Assembly (NCBI RefSeq): GCF_013393385.1
Contig: NZ_AP023239.1
Coordinates: 3,100,001 to 3,164,000 of the forward strand
Direction of reading: 5' to 3'
Source: Paenibacillus sp. URB8-2
Lineage (GTDB): Bacteria; Bacillota; Bacilli; Paenibacillales; Paenibacillaceae
Length of the DNA stretch: 64,000 nt
Shown here: positions 8,098-16,684 of the stretch, piece by piece
Numbering within the stretch: the stretch's first letter is position 1
How the letters are laid out: the number at the start of each line of letters is the position of its first letter
Position numbers and translations under genes: made by a program
The notes under the pieces: generated by a model
The model's input: only the letters and a program-made list of their open reading frames with translations
The model's database searches: none
Told to the model about the DNA's origin: nothing

Positions 8098-8808
8098 TTA
8101 CCAGGGCAGAGTCTGACCCATATAAAAGAACTCTCCGCTCGGTCCGTCGGCATCAACGACAGCCAGTGCCACAGCCGTCTTGGCGCCTTCTTCCACCGGA
8201 ATTTCCGCGTTTGCTCCGCCCATATCCGTCTGCACCAGTCCGGGATGCGTCGAATTTACCTTAAGCGGAGTACTCTCGAGCTTCTGCGCCCAGTAAGCGG
8301 TCAGCATGTTGAGCGCCGCCTTGGAAGCGGCATATGCAGGATCTCCGAGTCTGCGTACAGTTTCATCGGTATGCATTAATGTAATGGAGCCGATTGCGCT
8401 GCTCTGGTTCACAATGCGTCCCGCTTTGCTCTTCAGCAGCAGCGGAAGCAGCGATTCCGTCAGCAAGAACGGAGCAAACGTATTGACCTCAAAGGTCTGG
8501 CGGAAAGCCTCCAGATTCCCTCCGGACGATCGCACGGCAATGCCCGCATTATTGATCAGGATATCCAGCTTGCCGTAGCGGCGCTCGATCCATTCGGCCA
8601 GCGCTGCAATGTCTTCCTTGCTCGTAACCTCCAGTTGAACGCCTACCGCATCGAAGCCTTTAGCAGACAGCTGCTTTGCAGCCTCCTCCGCCGAAGAGAG
8701 CGTGCGCGCGCCCATCAAAACGGTTATGCCAAGGGCACCCAGCTGTTTAGATATTTCCAGTCCGAGCCCTCTGTTGGCTCCGGTAACTAAAGCGATTTTT
8801 TGAGTCAT
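8098..8808 (-). CDS. SDR oxidoreductase, carbonyl-reductase-like
   Basis: This 236-residue protein has TGANRGLG (cofactor), NNAG, the catalytic Ser in NQSSAIGS and YAASK for the Tyr/Lys pair. The spacing resembles plant/animal carbonyl-reductase-like SDRs that detoxify aldehydes and ketones. It lies 58 bp after the tetR gene and 71 bp before the MFS gene, all on the minus strand. The gap before it holds an inverted repeat that could bind the TetR protein. Confidence 0.87.
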   Translation of the reverse strand: MTQKIALVTGANRGLGLEISKQLGALGITVLMGARTLSSAEEAAKQLSAKGFDAVGVQLEVTSKEDIAALAEWIERRYGKLDILINNAGIAVRSSGGNLEAFRQTFEVNTFAPFLLTESLLPLLLKSKAGRIVNQSSAIGSITLMHTDETVRRLGDPAYAASKAALNMLTAYWAQKLESTPLKVNSTHPGLVQTDMGGANAEIPVEEGAKTAVALAVVDADGPSGEFFYMGQTLPW

Positions 8809-8832
8809 GATTGTTCCTCCTCATCATAATTT

Positions 8833-8848
8833 AAGAATATACATTCTT
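8833..8848. promoter_or_regulatory. Inverted repeat between tetR and SDR, possible TetR operator
   Basis: AAGAAT-ATAC-ATTCTT is a symmetric 16-bp site 25 bp upstream of the SDR start. It overlaps a plausible promoter (TTGCTC, then an AT-rich -10 region). Assigning it to the adjacent TetR protein is inference. Confidence 0.5.
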
Positions 8849-8866
8849 TAATTGAGCAAAAAAAAT

Positions 8867-9457
8867 TTAAAAGATTGCCGAAAGTGCTACTTGATATACA
8901 TCCTGTAATGTTTTGCGGTCAGCCGTCGTTTTGGCCATGATATGCACTCCCTGCTTCACACCGACCAAGAATCGCGACAGCTCGCGGAGATTATGCTTCC
9001 CTTTCAACCGGCCTTCCTTCTGCGCGCGTAGCAGGAAGCTGTAGAAACGATTCTCCATATCCAGCAGACTTGCCTCCACTCTGCTCGCCACCTTGGAGTC
9101 GAAGGGCGCCAGTTCGACGGCCGTATTCGCAATGAAGCAGCCGCGCCGTTCTTTTGCATTGTCCATAGAGCTTTCGATCAGCCGCTCGAAAAAGGCGGCA
9201 AGCTGCTCCTTTGGATTGCCGTGCTCCTCCAAAACCGCAAAGAGTCTTCCCGCCGAATGATGCCGGAACCGGTCAAGCGCAGCCAGAAACAATTCATTCT
9301 TGTCCCCGAACGTTTCATACAAGCTGCCACGGTGCACTCCTGTATATTCGCATAGATCCTGAATCGATGTTTTTTCGTAGCCTTTACTCCAGAACAGCTC
9401 CATCGCTTTATCCAATGCCGTTTCTTCATCAAATTCCCGCGGTCTTGCCATCGTCAA
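8867..9457 (-). CDS. TetR/AcrR-family regulator
   Basis: This 196-residue protein has the N-terminal helix-turn-helix (TSIQDLCEYTGVHRGSLYETFGDK) typical of the YxaF/LmrA-like group, split here as TSIQDLCEYTGVH and RGSLYETFGDK. The C-terminal part includes a cysteine in RRGCFIANTA that is conserved in related regulators. It is the first gene of the operon with the SDR and MFS genes and is probably their ligand-responsive repressor. Confidence 0.92.
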   Translation of the reverse strand: MTMARPREFDEETALDKAMELFWSKGYEKTSIQDLCEYTGVHRGSLYETFGDKNELFLAALDRFRHHSAGRLFAVLEEHGNPKEQLAAFFERLIESSMDNAKERRGCFIANTAVELAPFDSKVASRVEASLLDMENRFYSFLLRAQKEGRLKGKHNLRELSRFLVGVKQGVHIMAKTTADRKTLQDVYQVALSAIF

Positions 9458-9474
9458 TCCTCCTCTCTGATTAC

Positions 9475-9503
9475 ATCATAATTATTTGAGAACGGTCAGT
9501 CAA
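9475..9503 (-). promoter_or_regulatory. Promoter of the tetR operon
   Basis: Read on the minus strand, TTGACT, 17 bp, then TATGAT form a near-consensus housekeeping promoter 18 bp before the tetR start. Confidence 0.65.
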
Positions 9504-9546
9504 GTATCATTATAACAATTTACATTTAACAGATGCGGTATGCCCT

Positions 9547-9567
9547 TTTATCATTTGGCGTGATAAA
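9547..9567. promoter_or_regulatory. Inverted repeat upstream of azlC
   Basis: TTTATCA-TTTGGCG-TGATAAA lies 66 bp before azlC. Its symmetry and position suggest an operator; the regulator is unknown. Confidence 0.4.
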
Positions 9568-9633
9568 ATAACGGCAGAATAATTATCGCTAGAACAAGAA
9601 GCTTGTTTCAATCAGGAGGTCGCGAACTACATA

Positions 9634-10371
9634 ATGAAAATGGAAACAACAACCCGGGCACAGTCAACCGGGAGCTGCACGAATGAAGAAAGCTTCTTAA
9701 GAGGGGTCAAGGACTGTCTTCCCACCCTGCTTGGCTATTTGAGTATCGGGTTTGCGGCGGGCGTCGCCCAGAAAACGGCGGGGTTAAGCATTATGGAGAT
9801 TATCCTGATGTCTCTGATTCTATATGCAGGGTCCGCCCAATTTATCGCCGCTGGCATGATCGCCATGGGCAGTCCGTCCGCAGGCATCATCATAACCATT
9901 CTATTCGTAAATCTGCGGCATCTTTTGCTAAGCGCGGCCATATCGCCCTACTTCCGTCATTTGACGCCCTTCCGTAACTTTTTTGTTGGCGTTCTTCTCA
10001 CGGACGAAACCTTCGGCGTCGCCATAAATGAAGCGGCCAAACGCAAAAAAATCAGCGAAAAATGGATGCACGGGCTTAATATCACCGCTTATTTGAACTG
10101 GTGTGCCGCCAACATTGCCGGTGCTCTTATCGGACAGTGGATTACCAGCCCCGAAAAATTCGGTCTCGATTATGCGCTGCCGGCCATGTTCATCGGGCTG
10201 CTGGTCCTTTCCATACTCGGCCGGCGCACAATCAGAACGGATGTCATCGTTGGTCTGGCTGCCGCGGCGGTGGCGATCGGCGTTTCTCTGTGGGTCTCCC
10301 CGACAGTCGGGGTTATTGCGGCAACAATCATAGCAGCGACTATCGGAATGGCGGTGGAAAAATGGAAGTAA
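9634..10371 (+). CDS. azlC: AzlC, branched-chain amino acid exporter large subunit
   Basis: This 245-residue membrane protein has the AzlC-family features: GYLSIGFAAGVAQKTAG near the N-terminus, the YAGSAQFIAAGM segment, and a hydrophobic C-terminal half. With AzlD it exports branched-chain amino acids and analogues. AGGAGG lies 13-14 nt before the ATG, longer than usual. The 3' end overlaps azlD by 10 bp. Confidence 0.93.
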   Translation: MKMETTTRAQSTGSCTNEESFLRGVKDCLPTLLGYLSIGFAAGVAQKTAGLSIMEIILMSLILYAGSAQFIAAGMIAMGSPSAGIIITILFVNLRHLLLSAAISPYFRHLTPFRNFFVGVLLTDETFGVAINEAAKRKKISEKWMHGLNITAYLNWCAANIAGALIGQWITSPEKFGLDYALPAMFIGLLVLSILGRRTIRTDVIVGLAAAAVAIGVSLWVSPTVGVIAATIIAATIGMAVEKWK

Positions 10372-10694
10372 GAAGTCAAATCCTGTGGATTATACTCGGT
10401 TCGGCGGCAGTCACCCTTATCCCGCGCGTTCTGCCCTTGATGGTGCTCAGCCGGTTTAAGCTCCCGGACTGGAGCATGCGGTGGTTAAATCATGTACCTG
10501 TGTCCATTATGGCCGCTCTGGTGGCGCAGGAGCTGTTTATTCAAGACGGCAAGCTCGCCCCGCTGACAAGCAATACGGAGCTGTTCGCGGCGGTTCCTGC
10601 TTTTCTCGTCGCGATCATAACGCGCAGCCTGCTCGGTACAGTGACGGTAGGCATCGTGTCGCTGATGCTGCTGCGTCTGGTGCTGCCGGGTTAA
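10362..10694 (+). CDS. azlD: AzlD, branched-chain amino acid exporter small subunit
   Basis: The ATG at 10362 lies inside the end of azlC and opens a 110-residue protein with about four membrane helices. The signatures LIPRVLPLMVLSRFKLP and LNHVPVSIMAALVA are those of AzlD. Translation is coupled to azlC. A strong hairpin follows the stop. Confidence 0.93.
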   Translation: MEVRSQILWIILGSAAVTLIPRVLPLMVLSRFKLPDWSMRWLNHVPVSIMAALVAQELFIQDGKLAPLTSNTELFAAVPAFLVAIITRSLLGTVTVGIVSLMLLRLVLPG

Positions 10695-10705
10695 CCATAA
10701 TGGGT

Positions 10706-10745
10706 AAAGCCGCTCGCCACTCTTTAAGTGGTGAGCAGCGGCTTT
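10706..10745. terminator. Shared bidirectional terminator, azlD / DUF421 gene
   Basis: An AAAGCCGCT/AGCGGCTTT stem with inner CCACT/AGTGG pairing lies between convergent genes. The DUF421 stop codon (10724-10726) falls in its loop. Confidence 0.8.
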
Positions 10746-11584
10746 AACTCTGCAATCACTTCCAGGAGCTGGGACGAGCACGACTCGTACAGCTTTTTGG
10801 CGTCTTTATTTTGAGTGGACAGTCCGAACATTTCCAGATCGGCTTCGCATTTTTTCAGCAAGGCGTACACCTCCGGCTTCTCCTGAGGCTGCGGAACCTG
10901 AACGTTGTCGGCGTACAAATCGACCGTCAGCTCCCCGTAGGAATCAACCTGGCCCAGGAATATATCCTGCAGATTAAGCTGCTGCTTCTCCAGTTCATCC
11001 ATCAGCCATTTTGGGGTCTTCCCCATCATATCGAGCGGTTCGGGCATCATTTTTCCGTCCATAATGACGGCTTGGGTTTCTTTCTCCGGAGCTACCTTAA
11101 TTCCCAAATGCTTCGGAGTGAGCGGCTGATTCTCGCGGTTGAGCAGCACATTGACCTGTCCGCTCGCTTCCATAATTGCAAATTCGACATCGGCTACCTT
11201 GAACACGTCCTTAGCCCGGAGCTGCTCCAGCAGATCGTCCGTCGTCAGGCGCTCTTTTTTGAGGTTTTCCTCCAACACCTTGCCGTCCTTGATCAGCACG
11301 GTCGCTTTGAAATCGACGAAGTCTCTGGCCTTCTTGCTTTTGAGCTGCAGAAATTCGATCCCGAAGGAAATGGCGACCCATACCAGAATTGCAATCATGC
11401 CCAAATGCCAGGTATTGTCGGTATCCAACGAGATGTAGGCCGCCAAGCTGCCAAGCGTGATCCCCGTAATATATTCGAAGAAAGAAAGCTGGGACACCTG
11501 TCTTTTGCCAAGTATCTTCGTTAACAGAAAAAGTACAATCACAGCGAATATGGTCCGAAAAATAACCTCCAGCCAAGTCGGCAT
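10724..11584 (-). CDS. DUF421 (YetF-like) membrane protein with C-terminal DUF1657-like domain
   Basis: This 286-residue protein has two or three N-terminal membrane helices and then the DUF421 core (GKRQVSQLSFFEYITGITLGS, shown in part, and DFKATVLIKDGKV). The last ~55 residues carry FGLSTQNKDAKKLY, which closely matches FALSTQNQDAKTLF of the separate small DUF1657 protein encoded divergently 195 bp away. GGAGGG precedes the ATG. DUF421 and DUF1657 proteins accompany SpoVA proteins in some Bacillales, so a role in the spore membrane is possible but not shown here. Confidence 0.85.
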   Translation of the reverse strand: MPTWLEVIFRTIFAVIVLFLLTKILGKRQVSQLSFFEYITGITLGSLAAYISLDTDNTWHLGMIAILVWVAISFGIEFLQLKSKKARDFVDFKATVLIKDGKVLEENLKKERLTTDDLLEQLRAKDVFKVADVEFAIMEASGQVNVLLNRENQPLTPKHLGIKVAPEKETQAVIMDGKMMPEPLDMMGKTPKWLMDELEKQQLNLQDIFLGQVDSYGELTVDLYADNVQVPQPQEKPEVYALLKKCEADLEMFGLSTQNKDAKKLYESCSSQLLEVIAELKPLLTT

Positions 11585-11778
11585 TTCAGCGCCCTCCCTT
11601 TATTTTGCTAGCTAATCCTAACCAAATTCATTATGGCTCAAAGGGGTGGAACCTATCCGAAATTCACCTGTTCTTTTTTGGTAACAATGGAATCGACCTC
11701 GTGCATAATCCAAGCTTGAGGCGCAAATATTACCGTGGTGCATCACCATTCATAACCCAAACATAGGAGGAATTGACG

Positions 11779-11985
11779 ATGACAGTAGCTTCAGATGTAA
11801 AAACTTGCCTTTCATCATTGAAAAGCGCTCAAGCAAGCCTTGAGCAGTTCGCATTGAGCACTCAGAATCAGGACGCCAAAACTCTGTTTACCTCTGCTGC
11901 ACAGCAAACCCAGCAAATCATGCAGCAGGTGGAAAGCCGGGTACAGCAGCTTGAGAGTGAAGAACCCCAATACAAGGGTTTCTAA
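11779..11985 (+). CDS. DUF1657 small protein
   Basis: This 68-residue helical protein has the core FALSTQNQDAKTLF and a Gln-rich second helix (AAQQTQQIMQQVESRVQQLE). The ATG follows AGGAGG with 7-nt spacing; a TTG two codons upstream is less likely. It has no membrane segment or cysteine. It is divergent from the DUF421 gene whose C-terminus contains the same domain, so the two proteins may interact. Confidence 0.85.
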   Translation: MTVASDVKTCLSSLKSAQASLEQFALSTQNQDAKTLFTSAAQQTQQIMQQVESRVQQLESEEPQYKGF

Positions 11986-12001
11986 AGCAAGCAACAGCAA
12001 A

Positions 12002-12042
12002 AGGGCCTCATTCTCCACTAAAGCCGTGGGGAGTGAGGCCTT
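12002..12042. terminator. Bidirectional terminator between DUF1657 and vanX-like genes
   Basis: An AAGGGCCTCA/TGAGGCCTT stem continues with CTCCAC/GTGGGG inside. Confidence 0.8.
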
Positions 12043-12052
12043 CATTCGTTTG

Positions 12053-12787
12053 CTATTCGACATCAAAATCGAAATACCGGTCAGGAAAAGGCTCTTTAAT
12101 TAGCGTAAAGTGCCACCATTCCTTGCTGTATCCTTTGAATCCATGCTTGTTCATGACTTCCTTCAGAAGCCTCCGGTTGGCCTGCTGCGCCTTGGTGATC
12201 TGCGGTGAATAATAATACGAAAGACTGCCGAAGAAATCATGCGGCCCTCCCATATCGACGAGCTTGCCGGTATTAATGCTTACAAGCGTCAAATCGACGG
12301 TGCTTCCGCGGCTGTGCCCGGATTTGGTCGCGAGAAAACCGAGCTTGAAGAGGTTCTCTTTATCCAACCGGGGGTAGTATTGCTGCTTCATCTTCTTATC
12401 TCCGGCATCTTTAGACCATTTGATAAAATCGTTGACCGCCTTCTGCGGACGGTAGGCATCATAAATTTTGATCGCATAGCCTTTGGGTTCCAGTTCATCG
12501 CTAACCGCTTTTAATGCTCTGGCCGCTTGCTTCGTCAAAATCGCATAAGGCGCTTTGTACCCGGCAATCCGCCGTCCCGCAAAATTGCTCTCGCCGTAAT
12601 AGCGGATGTCGAACCGGGCTTTCGGTATCACCTCGTCCACATACACGAAACCTGCGGGAAAAGGATATTGCTTTATGGCTGCACTCCCCGACGCATTTAC
12701 CGGAGAAGCCGTATTCTCGCCACCCGGCAGCGGCACATCCGCAAATATCAGAACCATCGCCAGCGCCAGAATCAACCGCTTAATCAT
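12053..12787 (-). CDS. Exported D-Ala-D-Ala dipeptidase, VanX/DdpX type
   Basis: This 244-residue protein starts with a signal peptide (MIKRLILALAMVLIF) and continues as an M15D peptidase. The zinc-site motif SGHSRGSTVDLTL and the C-terminal EWWHFTL supply the His/Asp/His ligands and catalytic Glu. YDAYRPQKAV is a further family motif. With an export signal it is more likely used to salvage or trim peptidoglycan D-Ala-D-Ala than for vancomycin resistance. It overlaps the upstream gene by 8 bp. Confidence 0.9.
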   Translation of the reverse strand: MIKRLILALAMVLIFADVPLPGGENTASPVNASGSAAIKQYPFPAGFVYVDEVIPKARFDIRYYGESNFAGRRIAGYKAPYAILTKQAARALKAVSDELEPKGYAIKIYDAYRPQKAVNDFIKWSKDAGDKKMKQQYYPRLDKENLFKLGFLATKSGHSRGSTVDLTLVSINTGKLVDMGGPHDFFGSLSYYYSPQITKAQQANRRLLKEVMNKHGFKGYSKEWWHFTLIKEPFPDRYFDFDVE

Positions 12788-13760
12788 TTTGTATGAAATC
12801 CCTCAAAAATTTCTCGATGTTTCCGTTCCATTTATCGCCGCTCGCATCCAGCATTCCCAGCACACTCTGGATCGTCTTCAAAACTCTGCTGTCCCCCGCC
12901 CCGCTCTGCAACGCTTTTTCATATGCTTGTTTCAGTTCGGGATCAATCGTTGTCAGCTCGCCTTTGGCTAAGTATTCATAGGCGGGAGTATTGTTCGAGC
13001 CATAAAACACGAACGTTTCCATCAGCTTCAGCTTATCCTTCACCGCCCCAGTACGATTTGATTTCGGATACTCCTTTACATAGGATTCCAGGGCAAGCGT
13101 CCGGTTAATCAGTTCATCCCATGAAATGACGATGGCGGCGTCGTTCAGGGCAGGCTTGTTGGTATCGGCGGCCATCAAGTCAATATAGGCGGCAATGTCT
13201 TTTCCGATATAAGGCTTGAAGAATTTGAAGCCCTCGTAATGCATGACAGGGTAATACATGCCTTCACTGGTCTCCAGCTTATAGCCGTAACCGTAGGACT
13301 CGGTCAATAAGGCGCGGACGCTGTCATCCGTAATGTACTTCAGCAAGCTGCTGTAAGTGAGTCCTGTCTGCTGCCCGCCTTTACGGTAAGCGGCGTCAAT
13401 CGCTTTCTGAACCTTCTCCGGGAAGAGCTTTTCGGAAAAAACGTTCAGTCTCGCCTTCTGCGCATTTTCAAGCTGGAGCACCATGACGGTGGCCCGCCAG
13501 GAATCGGCTCGTTTGATATGGTTGAGCAGATAATTACGCGCCTGGATCAGGCTGTACGGCGTCTTCGCGGAATTTTTCAAGTATTTCTGGAATTGATTAT
13601 ACACGCCTAATGATTGTTCGGAGGTTACAACGGCCGCTGCCGGAGCGGCCGAAGCCGACTGTGCGATTGCCGCTGTCCCGGCGCCCGCTCCCACAACGAT
13701 TGCCAGACCGAGCAGGGCATTTCTTTTTATTTTTATAGATAATTTAGGTGGATTTTTCAT
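12780..13760 (-). CDS. Exported protein of unknown function, upstream of vanX-like gene
   Basis: From the ATG behind AGAAGGG the protein has 326 residues; an ATG six codons earlier lacks a good site. A signal peptide ends near ASAAPAAA (residue ~35). The mature part is mostly helical, rich in Tyr and Lys, with no cysteine or recognisable catalytic motif. It overlaps the dipeptidase gene by 8 bp, so the two are co-translated and probably act together at the cell wall. Confidence 0.75.
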   Translation of the reverse strand: MKNPPKLSIKIKRNALLGLAIVVGAGAGTAAIAQSASAAPAAAVVTSEQSLGVYNQFQKYLKNSAKTPYSLIQARNYLLNHIKRADSWRATVMVLQLENAQKARLNVFSEKLFPEKVQKAIDAAYRKGGQQTGLTYSSLLKYITDDSVRALLTESYGYGYKLETSEGMYYPVMHYEGFKFFKPYIGKDIAAYIDLMAADTNKPALNDAAIVISWDELINRTLALESYVKEYPKSNRTGAVKDKLKLMETFVFYGSNNTPAYEYLAKGELTTIDPELKQAYEKALQSGAGDSRVLKTIQSVLGMLDASGDKWNGNIEKFLRDFIQND

Positions 13761-13886
13761 AAATACCCTTCTTTCCAAGCTGATTTAGTAAAGTCTATAT
13801 ACCCTTTCGACGGGCGTATGCCGCAATATGTTGCAAAAGACCTGAAAAGGCTGCGCCTTTCTTCCAGAATAGCGCCACTCCTGACG

Positions 13887-13917
13887 AAAAAGCCCCCCGG
13901 CATTGGCCGAAGGGCTT
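13887..13917 (-). terminator. Intrinsic terminator of the DHA2 exporter gene
   Basis: On the minus strand AAGCCCTTCGG pairs with CCGGGGGGCTT and is followed by T residues. Confidence 0.7.
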
Positions 13918-13930
13918 CAAAACGTTCTGA

Positions 13931-15394
13931 TTAGTGCATAGCGCCTTCATGCGGATGGCGGACGGCAACACGCTTCAGGAAGAAGGCAAGGATCAAGCCG
14001 GCGATGGTCAGCGACATGGCGAAAATAAACGCGTGCTGGACCCCCTGCGTAAAGGCAGCCAGCTGCACGGCCGGGTCTTGCGGATTCTCCACGCTCTTCA
14101 GATAGCTGTTCGTTCCGGCCGTCATGATGCTGATCGCGAGCGCGGTGCCTATGGCACCGGCCACCTGCTGGAGTGTGTTCATAATGGCTGTGCCGTGCGG
14201 ATACAGCTCAAGCGGAAGCTGGTTGATTCCATTCGTCTGGGCCGGCATAAACACCATCGATATCCCGATCATCAGCGCGCTGTGCAGCACGATAGTGAAC
14301 GCCACGGTAGAAGCCGCATTAATGTCCGAGAACAGCCACAGCGTGGCGGCGACAATGGCTAATCCCGGAATGACCAGCCATTTTGGGCCGAATTTGTCGA
14401 ACAGCCTGCCCATAAGCGGCGAAAACAAGCCGTTAATAAGTCCGCCCGGCAGGAGTAATAGCCCGGCCTTGAACGCGCTGTATCCCTGTCCGTTAATCAA
14501 ATATAGCGGCAGAATCAGCATTGCGGCCAAAATGACGATCATACAGATAAAGATCAACAGCAGGCCTACGACGAACATCGGATACTTGAACACCTTAAGA
14601 TCCATCAGCGGCTGCTTCATCGTAAGCTGGCGCCATACGAACAGAATCAGCGAGATCGCCCCGACCGCAATGGCAATCCATACTTTAAGGCTGTTCCAGC
14701 CGTCCTCTTCTCCGGCGCTGCTGAAGCCGTACACGACGCCCCCGAAGCCAACGGAAGACAGCAGAATCGACAGCCAGTCGATGGCGGGCTTGGTCACTTT
14801 CGTTATATTTTGCATGAAGACCATCCCAAAGATCAGCGCAATCACGAGAAACGGCAGCGACATCCAGAAAATCCAGTGCCAGCTCAGTCTCTCGATAAGG
14901 AGACCAGCGATCGTCGGACCGGTGGCCGGGGCTACCATGATGACCAGCCCAATCATCCCCATTGCCGCTCCTCTTTCTTCAGGCGGAATCAGCACCAGAA
15001 TCGTATTGAACATGAGCGGCAGCAGGAGCGCCGTTCCCATAGCCTGCACGACCCGGGCGATCAGCAAAAATTCAAAATTCGGTGAAGAGGCGGCCAGAGC
15101 CGTTCCGATAATCGAAAAAGCCAGGGACGCGATAAATAATTGCCTCGTCGTGAACCGCTGAATCAACAACCCCGAGAGGGGGACCAGAATCCCCAGCGTC
15201 AATAAATATGCGGTAGTCAGCCACTGCGCCGTAGTCGGCGTAATATTCAGTGCTTTCATCAAGTCGCTAAGCGCGACATTAAGCGCCGTTTCACTGAACA
15301 TGCCGATAAAGCCGCTGAGCAGCAGCGAAACCAGGATCGGCATCTTCCTTATCCTCTCCTTGTTAATATCTGTTGATTGTATCGTATCTCCCAC
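13931..15394 (-). CDS. DHA2-family (EmrB/QacA-like) multidrug exporter
   Basis: This 487-residue MFS protein has about fourteen hydrophobic helices. Motif C of drug antiporters appears as MIGLVIMVAPATGPTIAGL and the PTTAQWLTTAYLLTLG segment is typical of LmrB/EmrB. It should expel lipophilic drugs by proton antiport. The start is GTG behind TAGGAGG with 7-nt spacing. No regulator gene is adjacent. Confidence 0.9.
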   Translation of the reverse strand: MGDTIQSTDINKERIRKMPILVSLLLSGFIGMFSETALNVALSDLMKALNITPTTAQWLTTAYLLTLGILVPLSGLLIQRFTTRQLFIASLAFSIIGTALAASSPNFEFLLIARVVQAMGTALLLPLMFNTILVLIPPEERGAAMGMIGLVIMVAPATGPTIAGLLIERLSWHWIFWMSLPFLVIALIFGMVFMQNITKVTKPAIDWLSILLSSVGFGGVVYGFSSAGEEDGWNSLKVWIAIAVGAISLILFVWRQLTMKQPLMDLKVFKYPMFVVGLLLIFICMIVILAAMLILPLYLINGQGYSAFKAGLLLLPGGLINGLFSPLMGRLFDKFGPKWLVIPGLAIVAATLWLFSDINAASTVAFTIVLHSALMIGISMVFMPAQTNGINQLPLELYPHGTAIMNTLQQVAGAIGTALAISIMTAGTNSYLKSVENPQDPAVQLAAFTQGVQHAFIFAMSLTIAGLILAFFLKRVAVRHPHEGAMH

Positions 15395-15550
15395 TCCGAT
15401 TCCTCCTATATTTCTGTCTCTTCAACTATATTATAACAATCGGTCTCCATAACAAAACCATAAATTTAAACTAAAAGTCAAATACTTTTACTATCAAAAT
15501 AGGCTGGCTGAGATTATAATTTAATTATTCCAATAAGTGAGGTGGGTTTA

Positions 15551-15985
15551 ATGCCCGATACGTCAAGGGGGATTCCCAGACCGCTGGTCCGGGCCAACCA
15601 ATCGGTTATCGTTCTGTCCGTGTTGTTAACCTGGTTTACCGGTTTTTACTGGTTTCTGGCTATACCGCTGGCAGCAGGGCTGCTCGGTCTATTGTTTCGG
15701 TACAATCCGGTTATCAGCCTCTCTGCCCGGTTTCTGCGGAAAGACCGCTCCGCGTATGTTCTCGAAGACCCGGAGCAGCAGCAGTTCAATCAAAGCATAG
15801 CCGTCATCTGTCTCGCTGCCGGACTTGTCAGTCATCTTGCCGGTTGGTTAACCGCGGCGTATATCTTCACCGCTATTGTAGGTACCGCCGCCTTAGTAGC
15901 CATACTCGGCTTCTGCATCGGCTGCTTCATCCACTACCAATGGAAAATGTACTTGTACAAACGCCGGCAGGGCAGTTCGCATTAA
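15551..15985 (+). CDS. DUF4395-like membrane protein
   Basis: This 144-residue protein begins MPDTSRGIPRPLVRANQ and has two pairs of hydrophobic helices (residues ~17-48 and ~78-125). The motif GIPRPLVRANQ and the RFNQ-like segment QQFNQ fit DUF4395, whose members are often linked to thiol-redox proteins. GAGGTGG precedes the ATG. It is monocistronic, with a shared terminator downstream. The function is unknown. Confidence 0.7.
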   Translation: MPDTSRGIPRPLVRANQSVIVLSVLLTWFTGFYWFLAIPLAAGLLGLLFRYNPVISLSARFLRKDRSAYVLEDPEQQQFNQSIAVICLAAGLVSHLAGWLTAAYIFTAIVGTAALVAILGFCIGCFIHYQWKMYLYKRRQGSSH

Positions 15986-16003
15986 TATTATTAGCCGTGC
16001 ATG

Positions 16004-16056
16004 AAAAAACAGCCCGCACAAACGCCAGAACCGGCGAATGAACGGGCTGTTTTTTT
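16004..16056. terminator. Bidirectional terminator between convergent genes
   Basis: An AAAAAACAGCCCG/CGGGCTGTTTTTT stem has T/A runs on both sides; the stop of the minus-strand gene begins at its edge (16055-16057). Confidence 0.9.
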
Positions 16057-16585
16057 ACACTTCTTCGGCTACAACCGACCAGCGGTGGCTGTATTTTTCC
16101 AGACGGGGATGTAGGATTCCCGGTTTCTCCGGCAACAGCAAACGCAGATTCTTGATCCATTCTTCGAAAGAGGAGAACGAAGCGAACAGATTGGCCGTCT
16201 CCGGCGTGACATACAGAAAATGCGGCCCCGGATAACGCTCGGTCAAATGGCGCAGCGCGGAGTCGATGGGCGTATATTTTTTCCGCTTGCCCTCCCAATT
16301 CTCCACCGTTATGGACGAAGTGCCCTGCTCTCTTTTCCACTCATGCAGGCGGTCTTCACGCTTATAGTAAGAGCTTACGGGTTCCTTGGACATTCTGCGC
16401 ACCGTTTCCTCATGCAGCGGATAGAGCACCAGCTTGCCGAAGTTTTTGTCCAGTGCGGCCTGCGCCGCGGCCCTCAGTTCTTCATCGGTTGTATGCTCGA
16501 AGGAATCGTAATAGATTAACGTCCCTCTGCGCTTCTCCGCTGGCGGCTCGTAGCCGTAGGGCACATGCTGTACTTCCCTCTTCAT
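16055..16585 (-). CDS. Conserved-looking hypothetical protein, 176 residues
   Basis: The protein begins MKREVQHVPYGYEPPAEK, has no signal peptide or membrane segment, and is rich in Glu, Arg and Tyr. It contains no catalytic motif I recognise. Coding is supported by its length, a good start context and the flanking terminator. Function unknown. Confidence 0.65.
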   Translation of the reverse strand: MKREVQHVPYGYEPPAEKRRGTLIYYDSFEHTTDEELRAAAQAALDKNFGKLVLYPLHEETVRRMSKEPVSSYYKREDRLHEWKREQGTSSITVENWEGKRKKYTPIDSALRHLTERYPGPHFLYVTPETANLFASFSSFEEWIKNLRLLLPEKPGILHPRLEKYSHRWSVVAEEV

Positions 16586-16684
16586 CTCTTGCCTCCCAAA
16601 TTAATATAATCAACATCCCTTGTATTAGTATCTTACCGTTAGCGGATAAAAAAACAAAATCGACCTGTAATTCCCGCTGCAAGG

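Noticed and set aside
12053..12787. Vancomycin resistance operon
   Set aside because: Only a VanX-like dipeptidase is present, with an export signal; no vanH, vanA-type ligase or vanRS genes adjoin.
14124..15161. Long plus-strand open frame antisense to the DHA2 exporter
   Set aside because: The exporter frame has clear membrane helices and family motifs; the opposite frame has none and lacks a ribosome binding site.
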